Of a stretch of DNA of 64,000 bases, positions 1 to 7,256 are shown piece by piece. The DNA is taken from positions 18,202 to 82,201 of the forward strand of contig JADMJV010000017.1 of NCBI GenBank assembly GCA_018780265.1. Reading direction: 5' to 3'. Positions within the stretch are counted from its first letter, which is position 1. Every line of letters starts with the position of its first letter. The DNA is from a bacterium (lineage in GTDB: Bacteria; Vulcanimicrobiota; Xenobia; Xenobiales; JADMJV01). The notes beneath the pieces are model-generated. The model saw only the letters and a program-made list of their open reading frames with translations. It did no database searches and was not told the DNA's origin. Position numbers and translations under genes: made by a program.

Positions 1-157
1 CCTTCTTTAACTTGGGTTCCTCGCCCGGCACCTCGCTGGATTCGGGTGGTCCGGCCTCTTCTAATGCAGGCGGCGCCTCGCCTTCCACCGACTCAGGGGC
101 ATCCGGCACCGCTACGGTTTCGGTGGATTCTTTTTTGCCAAACAGTTTCTTAAGCAT
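1..157 (-). CDS. N-terminal fragment of an acidic protein, possibly FtsY-like (partial)
   Basis: An open frame reads leftward off the window edge, so only about 52 residues are visible. It begins with ATG at 157 and the sequence MLKKLFGKKESTE, a short basic helix followed by a long Glu/Pro/Ala-rich acidic stretch ending in a KLKK basic patch. A GGAA-type ribosome site lies about 10 bases upstream. A basic start followed by an acidic, low-complexity linker is typical of FtsY (signal recognition particle receptor), but no NG GTPase domain is visible here, so this is only a suggestion. It lies downstream of and in the same direction as the CAP-domain gene. Confidence 0.5.
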   Translation of the reverse strand, partial: MLKKLFGKKESTETVAVPDAPESVEGEAPPALEEAGPPESSEVPGEEPKLKK

Positions 158-289
158 AACGATACCGTTCCTACCCAAATCTTTGGAAGTATAGCCTGGA
201 ACAATCTGCCTGGCCAGTTCGTGAGCGAGGGTTTTGTAGGCGGTGTGCGCGAAACCCGACCCATGTTCCTGGTTAGGCAGCGGCGGGCA

Positions 290-757
290 TCACGGTCCGA
301 AGACCTGCGTGATCCAGAAAGTCTGGCCACGCTGAAAGACCCCCACCCCCAAATGGGCATACTCTCGACCCAACAGATTCTCCCGGTGACCCTCGCTGTG
401 CAGCCAATTGTCTACAGCCATGGAGGCCACCGTGGAGCACCCGTGACCACTACTCCAAAAAAGATTCTCGGCCACCAAATCTGCTCGACCACCCGCCTGG
501 CGCACGCGGGCTTCAGTATCGTGCTTCTGAGGCACCGGACTTTCGTGATCAAAAAAATCGAACTCTGCCATGTCGCGCGAGTGGCCCCGGGCGGCCAGGG
601 CCAAATGACCGTCCCATTCCAGGGGGGGCACACCGGCCTGAAGGCGGGCCCGATTACACAGAACAAGAATGCTCTGCTCCAATGGTTCACTGAATGTCTG
701 GGGCACTGCGACCATCCCCAACAGCAGCCAGGCAAACAACAAGAGAGTCCTGCCCAT
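290..757 (-). CDS. Secreted CAP/SCP-domain protein (YkwD-like)
   Basis: A protein of about 155 residues starting at MGRTLLLF, with a hydrophobic signal peptide over roughly the first 25 residues followed by one CAP (cysteine-rich secretory/SCP) domain. Family signatures are visible: the N-R-A-R helix with L-x-W-D near the start, a conserved His in GHSRDMAEFDFFDH, the AENLFW motif, and HRENLLG near the C-terminus. Bacterial CAP proteins are extracytoplasmic and their activities are mostly undefined. The frame extends upstream to a TTG at 805, but the ATG at 757 places the signal peptide at the N-terminus and is preferred. It is divergent from the ATP-grasp gene. Confidence 0.85.
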   Translation of the reverse strand: MGRTLLLFAWLLLGMVAVPQTFSEPLEQSILVLCNRARLQAGVPPLEWDGHLALAARGHSRDMAEFDFFDHESPVPQKHDTEARVRQAGGRADLVAENLFWSSGHGCSTVASMAVDNWLHSEGHRENLLGREYAHLGVGVFQRGQTFWITQVFGP

Positions 758-819
758 ACCAGGGAAATTCCTAGCCTGAAGGAACTCCCCTCCCCTGATT
801 TTCAAGGAGAAGCCTGAGC

Positions 820-2040
820 ATGTTTGTCATATACGCCACGCCCTTTTTTACCCAGAACACGATGGGATTGATCAAAGCCTTCGCACATCTGGAAGGCGTG
901 CGCCTGGGAGTGATCAGCCAGGAGCCCCAAGAAGTATTGCCGCTCGAGTTACGCCAACGTTTTGTGGGCCACTGGAGGGTTCACGATGCTCTTAATTTTG
1001 ACCAACTCAACTGGGCCGCCGCAGAGTTGGCCCGTCGCCATGGCCCGGTGCAACGATTGATCGCCGCCAACGAACAGATTCAACTGCCGCTGGCACAGGT
1101 CCGCGATCGCCTGGGCATACCCGGCATGAGTGCCGAGACCGTGCTCAACTTTCGCGACAAAGGGCGCATGAAAGACCTCTTTCACGAGCACGGCATCCCT
1201 TGCGCCCGCCACTGTCGGGCCGTTTCTGACGATGACGCCTGGTCCTTTGTTCAAGAAGTAGGCTTTCCCATCTGTGTCAAACCGGTCGATGGCGCGGCCG
1301 CACAATCCACCTATCGGGTCGAGAATTCACGCTCGCTGCGTGAACTGCTGCAGTCGCGCCCGGCCAGCCCCCAGGCCCCTCTGCAACTGGAAGAATTTCT
1401 GGTGGGTCAGGAAAATTCGTTTGAAAGCGTCACGCTGGGCGGAGTGTCGGTTTGGCACTCCTGGACTCGCTATCAGCCCACCCCCCTGGACGTCATGCGC
1501 AACCCCTGGATTCAATGGCGCATCGTCCTGCCTCGCGAGGTCGACGACAGCGACTATGACGAAATCCGCGAGTTTGGCCCCCGCGCCCTGAAGGCTCTGG
1601 GCATGGGCACCGGACTCAGCCACCTGGAGTGGTTCCGGCGCAGCGACGGCCGAATTGCCATTGGCGAGGTGGGAGCCCGCCCACCCGGTGCTCAAATCAC
1701 CACCATGATGGACCGCGCCCATGATATGAATTCCGAAGAGGCCTGGGCCCGACTGATGGTATTTGGCGACTTCGACGCACCCAAAGAGCGCAAATATGCG
1801 GTTGGCAATGCCTTTCTACGCGGCCTGGGCGGCTCGCGGGTCAAAGGCGTGATGGGCATCGACCAGGTGTTTGCCGAAATTGGTGAGCACATCACCGACT
1901 ACCGCATCCCCCAATTGGGCCAACCGGCCGCCATCAGCTACGAGGGAGAAGGCTTCATCATCGTGCGCCACCCCGAAACCCGGGTCGTGGACGACCTGCT
2001 CAAATACATTATCAATACCGTTCGCGTCGACCTGGTTTAG
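820..2040 (+). CDS. ATP-grasp family carboxylate-amine ligase-like protein
   Basis: A 406-residue cytosolic protein with an N-terminal pre-ATP-grasp Rossmann-like region (about 1-105) and an ATP-grasp fold (about 110-310). Recognisable elements are the helix with FRDKGRMKDLF, the ATP-lysine strand FPICVKPVDG followed by Gly/Ala-rich AAAQS, the LEEFLVGQE motif, and the metal-binding HLEWFRRSDGRIAIGEVGARPPG. Relatives ligate a carboxylate to an amine, as in carnosine synthase, L-amino-acid ligases and BtrJ-type enzymes; the substrate cannot be predicted. The ATG is preceded by AAGGAG about 10 bases upstream. It stands alone between divergent and convergent neighbours. Confidence 0.82.
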   Translation: MFVIYATPFFTQNTMGLIKAFAHLEGVRLGVISQEPQEVLPLELRQRFVGHWRVHDALNFDQLNWAAAELARRHGPVQRLIAANEQIQLPLAQVRDRLGIPGMSAETVLNFRDKGRMKDLFHEHGIPCARHCRAVSDDDAWSFVQEVGFPICVKPVDGAAAQSTYRVENSRSLRELLQSRPASPQAPLQLEEFLVGQENSFESVTLGGVSVWHSWTRYQPTPLDVMRNPWIQWRIVLPREVDDSDYDEIREFGPRALKALGMGTGLSHLEWFRRSDGRIAIGEVGARPPGAQITTMMDRAHDMNSEEAWARLMVFGDFDAPKERKYAVGNAFLRGLGGSRVKGVMGIDQVFAEIGEHITDYRIPQLGQPAAISYEGEGFIIVRHPETRVVDDLLKYIINTVRVDLV

Positions 2041-2052
2041 TAAGGCCAACCA

Positions 2053-2664
2053 CTACCACTGGCCCAAATAAGGCGGGTTATTTTCTAGATAGTCTACCTC
2101 GTCACAAGTTGACGGCCTGGCAAGAACTCGATTGCGCCAGGGGAATCGACCAAATCGTTGGATCACCTCATGATGAACCTGAATCCAGTGGGCAAAGTAG
2201 GCCAGCCTTTGGGCCACCGGCTCGGGCATTTCGGCCATAAATTCCGCAAAATTGGCCACCGCCTGCCTTTGTACCGCCAGATCCTCGCAATGTTCCAAAG
2301 GGGCGTAAAAAAAGAGCCGCTGGCAGGGGGCCAGTTGACGATCCTGGCCGGCCGCCATTCCTTCGCGGCAATGACGTAGGGCGGCTTCATCGCCACAGTA
2401 GGCCTGGGCCGTGTGACGAAACAGATGACGGGGTAACTGGTCGAGCAGCAAAATCAAGCTCAGCCGGCCCTGCGGGCTGGTCACCAGCGGATCCAACTGG
2501 CCCTGCAGGGCCGCATCCACGGCGGGTCCAAAAAGCCGGCTGACCTCCCAGTCGTGTTGGGGACGAGCCCGAAACCACAAGTTAACGCGGTCATGAACGG
2601 GAAACCCCTGCTCGATGGGTCCAAACCAATAGTCGTGCAATTGCTCTACCAAATCAAGTTTCAC
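2053..2664 (-). CDS. DUF924 family protein
   Basis: A 203-residue protein matching the DUF924 family (TPR-like helical, function unknown). The family's diagnostic segments are seen: the start with HDYWFGP, WF.ARPQHDWEV, LILLLDQLPRHLFR, FFYAPLEHCED and the C-terminal HHEVIQRFGRFPWRN. It starts with GTG at 2664, overlapping the stop of the upstream unknown gene in a GTGA quadruplet, so the two are translationally coupled. It is the third gene of the beta-barrel/unknown/DUF924 operon. Confidence 0.85.
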   Translation of the reverse strand: MKLDLVEQLHDYWFGPIEQGFPVHDRVNLWFRARPQHDWEVSRLFGPAVDAALQGQLDPLVTSPQGRLSLILLLDQLPRHLFRHTAQAYCGDEAALRHCREGMAAGQDRQLAPCQRLFFYAPLEHCEDLAVQRQAVANFAEFMAEMPEPVAQRLAYFAHWIQVHHEVIQRFGRFPWRNRVLARPSTCDEVDYLENNPPYLGQW

Positions 2665-3365
2665 AGCCAGCGCTCCCGAAAACGCTCAACCAACCGGTCA
2701 AAGCAGGGACGCTCTTTGAGCATGTTGGCCAGCGGTAGAGGCAGGCGGCGACCGCCCTCTTGCTCGTCCCGCCAGAGACGGCGCAGATTCATCTCTACCG
2801 CCCCCAGACACTCGCCAGCGGGAGGCTGCTCCCCCAGCAGAAAGAAGCCAATGGAGTCTGCCAGCGAAGCCACTGTGGACTGAACCCTCTGCTCCACCTC
2901 AGCATAAGACTCGACCGACTGCATGCAGGTCAACTTGACCTCCCGCAGCCCTCCATCCAAGAGCAACTGGCCAGGGCCAATCTCTGCCACAAAGCCCAGG
3001 CTCAAAAGGCGGCCCACCAACTCGACCCATCGACTGCAGATCACGCGTGGGTCGCCCAGCGCTCGCAGGTAACCCAGGCGCTCCAGCATGGACAGAGAGG
3101 GAGAAACGGCTGGAGCCGAAAGGTCGGCGACCCGTTGGGGCTGGCCGCGGTAGCAAAGGACGGACCCTTGGTCGGGGGTAAAGCTCAAAGGGAGTGGCAG
3201 AGAAGCCACCTGGTGATAGCGTTCCAGGTAGAGGCTATGCATCCGGGCCCATTGCTCCACCTGGGCCAGGCAGCCATCGGGTTGGTGCCAGCGGTATCCA
3301 GGCCGCCAAATCCGCGCAGCCAGCTGAGGAAATTGTTGGTCAAGAGCCCAGAATGCGTCCGCCAT
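2661..3365 (-). CDS. Uncharacterised 234-residue protein
   Basis: I do not recognise this protein. It is a 234-residue soluble, largely helical protein with no signal peptide or membrane segment, rich in Leu, Arg and Trp. Its ATG shares one base with the stop codon of the upstream beta-barrel gene (TAATG), and its stop overlaps the GTG of the DUF924 gene. The tight packing on both sides is good evidence that it is a real gene made from the same transcript. Nothing visible predicts a function. Confidence 0.75.
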   Translation of the reverse strand: MADAFWALDQQFPQLAARIWRPGYRWHQPDGCLAQVEQWARMHSLYLERYHQVASLPLPLSFTPDQGSVLCYRGQPQRVADLSAPAVSPSLSMLERLGYLRALGDPRVICSRWVELVGRLLSLGFVAEIGPGQLLLDGGLREVKLTCMQSVESYAEVEQRVQSTVASLADSIGFFLLGEQPPAGECLGAVEMNLRRLWRDEQEGGRRLPLPLANMLKERPCFDRLVERFRERWL

Positions 3366-4147
3366 TACAGAGGCAAAGTGATTCCGATGCTGTAGTTAAT
3401 GCGATCATTATTGTCGCGAGACTGGGCGTTCAAAGGTAGCCTAAACGACCCCCACAGTTGCAAACCGTCGACGACTTCACCACCCACAGAGAAGAGCGCA
3501 AAAGGCTGATAGGCCCCGCTAAAGAGATTGAACTGATTGCGCAACTCGAGGCCGGCATAGGCGCTGTCAAAATAGTGATAGCCTTGAAATCGCAAGGCCA
3601 GGCTGCGGGTCGGGTCGCCCGGGGTGGTTTGACCCAGGGAATGCGAATAGCCCACGATAGCCACCAGTTTGTTGTCGTCGTCAGGCTTGAATTCGAAGCC
3701 GTAGCCACCACCCACTGTGGTTGCCCCTCCCCCCAAATTGTTGGCGGCCGTGTCGAAGGCAACATTGACTGCAAGACCGTGAGAGGTGTTCTGAGAGGTC
3801 TCAAAACGCCGAAAATACTGCATGAAAAAATCGCCAAAGCCCTGCCCATACAGGTTGCCGGTATTGCCGGGCTGATACCAGACCATGGCCGTGCTGAACT
3901 GCAAAGTCGAGTGCTCATCCAGGCCCAGCACCGGATTGATCAGCAGTTGCTGGGTGCCCTCCTGGCCCTCGGCCACCGAATTGTTGAATACAAAGTTGAT
4001 GCGGGAGTGGACCAAAAACGGGTCTTCCACTGGCAGCAACACAGCCTCCGCAGATTCCTCCTGCTGTGCGAGCAGTGAGGCAGAGTTCAAGATCAACAGA
4101 ATTCCCAGCAAAACACGTGTCAGCATGCGTCGCCGCTGCTTGGCCAT
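3365..4147 (-). CDS. Probable outer-membrane beta-barrel protein
   Basis: A 260-residue exported protein. The chosen ATG at 4147 gives a basic n-region (MAKQRRRM), a hydrophobic core and a cleavage site near LLAQ. The mature part consists of alternating hydrophobic/polar strands with frequent aromatic girdle residues and Gly, and it ends in a strand ending ITLPL, as in many small outer-membrane barrels. The layout resembles proteins annotated as MetA-pathway phenol degradation or transporter-like barrels. It implies a diderm cell. It is the first gene of a three-gene operon and is divergent from the MFS transporter; a longer frame to 4294 lacks a signal peptide at its start and was not used. 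Confidence 0.72.
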   Translation of the reverse strand: MAKQRRRMLTRVLLGILLILNSASLLAQQEESAEAVLLPVEDPFLVHSRINFVFNNSVAEGQEGTQQLLINPVLGLDEHSTLQFSTAMVWYQPGNTGNLYGQGFGDFFMQYFRRFETSQNTSHGLAVNVAFDTAANNLGGGATTVGGGYGFEFKPDDDNKLVAIVGYSHSLGQTTPGDPTRSLALRFQGYHYFDSAYAGLELRNQFNLFSGAYQPFALFSVGGEVVDGLQLWGSFRLPLNAQSRDNNDRINYSIGITLPL

Positions 4148-4186
4148 CGTCCGCGCGCAGTCCTGGCTGGATCGAAATTTTGGGGG

Positions 4187-4215
4187 TTGACGAAAATTGA
4201 CATCCTGGGTAGCAT
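4187..4215 (+). promoter_or_regulatory. Candidate sigma70-type promoter
   Basis: TTGACG (4187-4192) and TAGCAT (4210-4215) are separated by exactly 17 bases, a good match to the vegetative -35/-10 arrangement. It lies in the divergent region and points toward the short leader ORF at 4248 and the MFS gene at 4359, giving a 5' leader of roughly 135 bases before the MFS start. Confidence 0.55.
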
Positions 4216-4247
4216 CGAAAAACTGACACGAAAGGAAGGAACTGAAT

Positions 4248-4310
4248 ATGCAGCACATCGATGTATTTGATGCCGTAGACGGCTCCTTCCCCACGCCTCG
4301 TACCGCTTAG
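4248..4310 (+). CDS. Possible 20-residue leader peptide upstream of the MFS gene
   Basis: A 21-codon open frame encoding MQHIDVFDAVDGSFPTPRTA ends 48 bases before the MFS GTG. It has a strong ribosome site (AAGGAAGGA) 6-8 bases upstream of its ATG and lies just downstream of the candidate promoter at 4187. The peptide has no signal sequence and is acidic with a Pro-rich end. Position and ribosome site suggest a regulatory leader peptide or a translated upstream ORF; no attenuator hairpin is obvious. It could also be chance. Confidence 0.4.
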   Translation: MQHIDVFDAVDGSFPTPRTA

Positions 4311-4358
4311 CACGACCGGCGTCCCTTCTCTTCCCCCCTTTTTTTCTCGGAGGTTATC

Positions 4359-5561
4359 GTGTCTGGTTCTTTCTCGAAATCTTTTCAATTGCTGCGCCGC
4401 TATCCCGCCTTTGGGCGGGTTTTCTGGGCCGACGCGGCCGCTCAAATGGGCCATAATATGCTGGTGGTGGCCTTCCCAACCCTGATATTGGAAGTCACCC
4501 ACGACCTTAGCCTGACAGGTCTTGCCTTTACCGGAGAGATTCTGGCCTATGGCCTGTTGAGCCCTTGGGCCGGTTGGGTGGCCGACCGCTGGGAGCAAAA
4601 GAGCTTGATGGTGACCGCCAATCTGTTACGCTTCATTCTGCTGCTCACGCTGCTGTGGACCCTGGCGCACGGTTATCCCACCTGGTTCTATCTAGTGCTC
4701 TCACTGGCTCTGGGGGCCGCTGCGGCTCTATTCAGTCCGGCCCGGGCCGCCTTTCTGCGCAGACTCCTGCAAGGGGAAGACTTGCTGGAAGCCGTGGCGC
4801 TAGAAGGAACCAGTGGCTTTCTGTTGAGGCTGATTTCACCCGCTGTCATGGGCTGCATCCTGTTGCTCAGCGACGCGCGCGGCGGAATCTTACTGGACGC
4901 GTCCATGTATTTGGTGTCGACCTGCTTAATTGCGCCGTCCTGGGTGACCGGTCCGCGCTGTGAAGTGGCGACCCCATCCGAGGAAGGCGATTGGCGGGCT
5001 GGTTGGCGATTGTTGCTGGCCTCAAACCAATTGCGAGGTCTGCTCTGGGCCGACCTGTTGATCTCCTTTTTGGGCATGGCTTCCTGGTCCACGGCGGTAG
5101 CCTACCTGGAGCAAGTGCTGCAGGTGAGGGCTGCCAACAACGGCTGGCTGCAGGCCTCCATGGGCGTCACCGGTGCCTTGGGAACCCGCTGGGTGACTCG
5201 CTTACCGGCAGGAACTGGACTGCGCTGGGGTCTGCTGGGTCTGATCACGCTGAGTTACCTGGGTTTGGCCCAGGCCGACTCGTTGACCAAGCTGGTCCTG
5301 ATCTGGTCCTTGCGAGGACTGGGCGTAGGCGGCCTGGTGGTGCTCATCTCCCAGCAATTGGCCCGGGAGGTGCCGCCCACCCATATGGGACGGGTGCAGG
5401 CGGCCTGGGAGCAAGCCGTGCTGATCGCTTGCTTTGCAGGCACCATCATCACGCCCTGGTTGCTGCGTCACGGTGGGCCGCTGCTGGCATTTCGCCTCTA
5501 CGGTTGGGCTTTTCTGGCCTTTATGCTGGTGGGGCTGGTGCAGGCACGCAGACGTCGCTGA
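4359..5561 (+). CDS. Major facilitator superfamily transporter
   Basis: A 400-residue integral membrane protein with about 12 hydrophobic segments arranged as two halves. The N-terminal half carries the MFS loop 2-3 signature in the form GWVADRWEQKSLM, and the second half has the corresponding R-G-L-G-V-G-G region. This is typical of drug or metabolite exporters of the EntS/MefA-like branch; the substrate is unknown. The GTG start has CGGAGG 6 bases upstream. It is preceded by a promoter and a possible leader peptide, and followed by a strong hairpin shared with the convergent Gly-rich gene. Confidence 0.88.
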   Translation: MSGSFSKSFQLLRRYPAFGRVFWADAAAQMGHNMLVVAFPTLILEVTHDLSLTGLAFTGEILAYGLLSPWAGWVADRWEQKSLMVTANLLRFILLLTLLWTLAHGYPTWFYLVLSLALGAAAALFSPARAAFLRRLLQGEDLLEAVALEGTSGFLLRLISPAVMGCILLLSDARGGILLDASMYLVSTCLIAPSWVTGPRCEVATPSEEGDWRAGWRLLLASNQLRGLLWADLLISFLGMASWSTAVAYLEQVLQVRAANNGWLQASMGVTGALGTRWVTRLPAGTGLRWGLLGLITLSYLGLAQADSLTKLVLIWSLRGLGVGGLVVLISQQLAREVPPTHMGRVQAAWEQAVLIACFAGTIITPWLLRHGGPLLAFRLYGWAFLAFMLVGLVQARRRR

Positions 5562-5568
5562 GTTCACA

Positions 5569-5604
5569 CACCCTGCTGAGGGAGCCATTTCCCTCAGCAG
5601 GGTG
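5569..5604. terminator. Bidirectional hairpin terminator between convergent genes
   Basis: A perfect 15-base-pair stem (5569-5583 with 5590-5604) around a 6-base loop (GCCATT, 5584-5589) sits just after the MFS stop codon and 40 bases beyond the end of the convergent Gly-rich gene. No T-run follows on either strand, but the length and perfection of the stem and its location support transcription termination or 3'-end protection for both genes. Confidence 0.75.
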
Positions 5605-5644
5605 GACTCATTGCCCGGTTTGCGGTGTTGGACGGCCGGCCCCC

Positions 5645-6346
5645 TTAGAGCTGTTTTTGCACGTACGAGGCCAGGCCAATCAGCGCGCCAGCGCTCAAGC
5701 CCAGGGCGGGGGCCAGGGGCAGCAGTCCGGGGTGGGTCAAAGACGTGATGAAGGCGGCGGTGCCCCCTCCCAGGAACCAGCCAGCCGTGCCACCCAAAGC
5801 AGCCGAGGCCAGGCCCTTGGCCACTTTGCTGGCGGTGTCTTGCTTATCGATACGACTGATGGCCAGACCCACAGCCCCGCCCGTGATGAAGCCAGCCAGC
5901 CCACCGTACTGACTGAAGGAGACGACGTTCGTCAGATTCCCAAGTAAGTGGCCTACCCCATCACAGGCCACCAGACCCAGGGTTGAACCGGTATAGGTGG
6001 TGACACCGGCCCGAATCAGGTTGCTTACTTTGTCGTCCCCGCCACTGTAGGCCAGGGCGCCCCATGTGGCGCCGAGCGAGGCGCCAACCATTGGGCCATA
6101 ATTTACATAGGCCGCTGTGGCACCGATATTAGAAAGGACGTTGCCAGCTCCGGCTCCCATAAAGTAGCCGACCGAGGCTCCTCCTGCGGCGAAGGCACTG
6201 CCCGTCACCAAGTGGTCATAGGTTTTGCTGATAACAAATTCTTCCTTGGGTGGATCCGGGCTCTTGTCATCGCCGCTGTTGCCGTTAGAGAGCCTTCCCA
6301 GGGTACGAACTTGCGGTTGAATACAATTTGCGTTCTGTAATTTCAT
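5645..6346 (-). CDS. Gly/Ala-rich glycine-zipper-like membrane protein (paralogue 1)
   Basis: A 233-residue protein. The first 50 residues are polar and contain a DPPKEE motif. The remaining about 180 residues are repeated Gly/Ala-rich hydrophobic segments with G-x3-G spacing, as in glycine-zipper membrane proteins. The ATG at 6346 has AGAGG about 8 bases upstream, which shortens the longer open frame. It is a clear paralogue of the upstream neighbour at 6361-7095: both share the GDD-x-V-x-x-L-I/L-R-x-G-x-T segment and the same order of Gly-rich blocks. The gap is only 14 bases, so they are co-transcribed. I know of no function; a pore-like, lipid-associated or compartment membrane role would be speculation. 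Confidence 0.75.
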   Translation of the reverse strand: MKLQNANCIQPQVRTLGRLSNGNSGDDKSPDPPKEEFVISKTYDHLVTGSAFAAGGASVGYFMGAGAGNVLSNIGATAAYVNYGPMVGASLGATWGALAYSGGDDKVSNLIRAGVTTYTGSTLGLVACDGVGHLLGNLTNVVSFSQYGGLAGFITGGAVGLAISRIDKQDTASKVAKGLASAALGGTAGWFLGGGTAAFITSLTHPGLLPLAPALGLSAGALIGLASYVQKQL

Positions 6347-6360
6347 GGTCTTAGCCTCTC

Positions 6361-7095
6361 TTAGCGCTTGTCCGGGTATTGTTCGTAGTGGTCTTCTTTG
6401 TGCTGGGAGATGTGGCTGGCGGCACCCACCAGCCCGCCCGCAACTGCACCCAGCACGGGACCGTAGGGGACACTGGCGCCCAGACCGGCGATGACAGAGG
6501 TGGCCACGCCGCCGAGCCCCCAACCGATGGTGGCCCCTGTGCTGGCCGAGGCGGCTTGCTTTAGAAAGAAGCTGGGAGCGTCATTGTGATTCAGCCGGCT
6601 GGAAGCGGCGCCCAGGAGAGTGCCGCTGATGGCGGCAGCCAGAGCGCCATAGGTGGCAAAAGCGGGGTTGGAGGTGATGCCGGCCACAACCGGACCGATT
6701 TCAGTTCCGACAAGGAGGCCGGTCGTTCCCCCCATAGTGGCTGTGATACCGCATCTCAACAAGGACACCACAGCGTCGTCGTCGCCGCGAAGGTAAAGGG
6801 CACTGCCAAAAAGGGCCCCCAAGGCGGCCCCCGCAGTGGAGCCAAAGGCGGCCAGACGGGGGGCGCTTTGCAGTACGCCGCCAGCCATTCCGCCGACGAA
6901 ATAGCCACACGCAAGACCGCCCACCGTGCAGGCACCGCCGACAATGACTTTCTTGAAAGCCTGCTTGACCTCGTCGCTGGAGGCTTTGTCGAGCTTATCC
7001 TTGGGGTCGTTGGGCCCAATCGGATCCGGTTGACGGAGCGACTTCAGGCCGCGCGGGGCGGATGGCATGGAAACAGAAGCAGGCGCTAGCTGCAT
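6361..7095 (-). CDS. Gly/Ala-rich glycine-zipper-like membrane protein (paralogue 2)
   Basis: A 244-residue paralogue of the downstream gene. A polar N-terminus of about 45 residues carries the NDPKDK motif, followed by four or five Gly/Ala-rich hydrophobic segments (for example GGTTGLLVG and GWGLGG) interrupted by short charged loops. The C-terminus is a charged tail rich in His, Glu, Asp and Lys. The ATG has a strong GAGGAG ribosome site 7-8 bases upstream. It is the first gene of a two-gene operon; a third, shorter relative with the same DPPK-type motif lies at 36915. Function unknown. Confidence 0.78.
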   Translation of the reverse strand: MQLAPASVSMPSAPRGLKSLRQPDPIGPNDPKDKLDKASSDEVKQAFKKVIVGGACTVGGLACGYFVGGMAGGVLQSAPRLAAFGSTAGAALGALFGSALYLRGDDDAVVSLLRCGITATMGGTTGLLVGTEIGPVVAGITSNPAFATYGALAAAISGTLLGAASSRLNHNDAPSFFLKQAASASTGATIGWGLGGVATSVIAGLGASVPYGPVLGAVAGGLVGAASHISQHKEDHYEQYPDKR

Positions 7096-7256
7096 GATAG
7101 ACTCCTCTGCGGCATGTGATGTAAATGCAACCTCACTATACCGATGGGTCTGCTTGGAATCGTTACTGAGACGCGAAATCCTGGATCGAGTCTTTGACGG
7201 AATGTTAATGGATACTGGCGGCTGCGAGCAAGCGAGCGGTGGAGGCGTGCCCGGAG

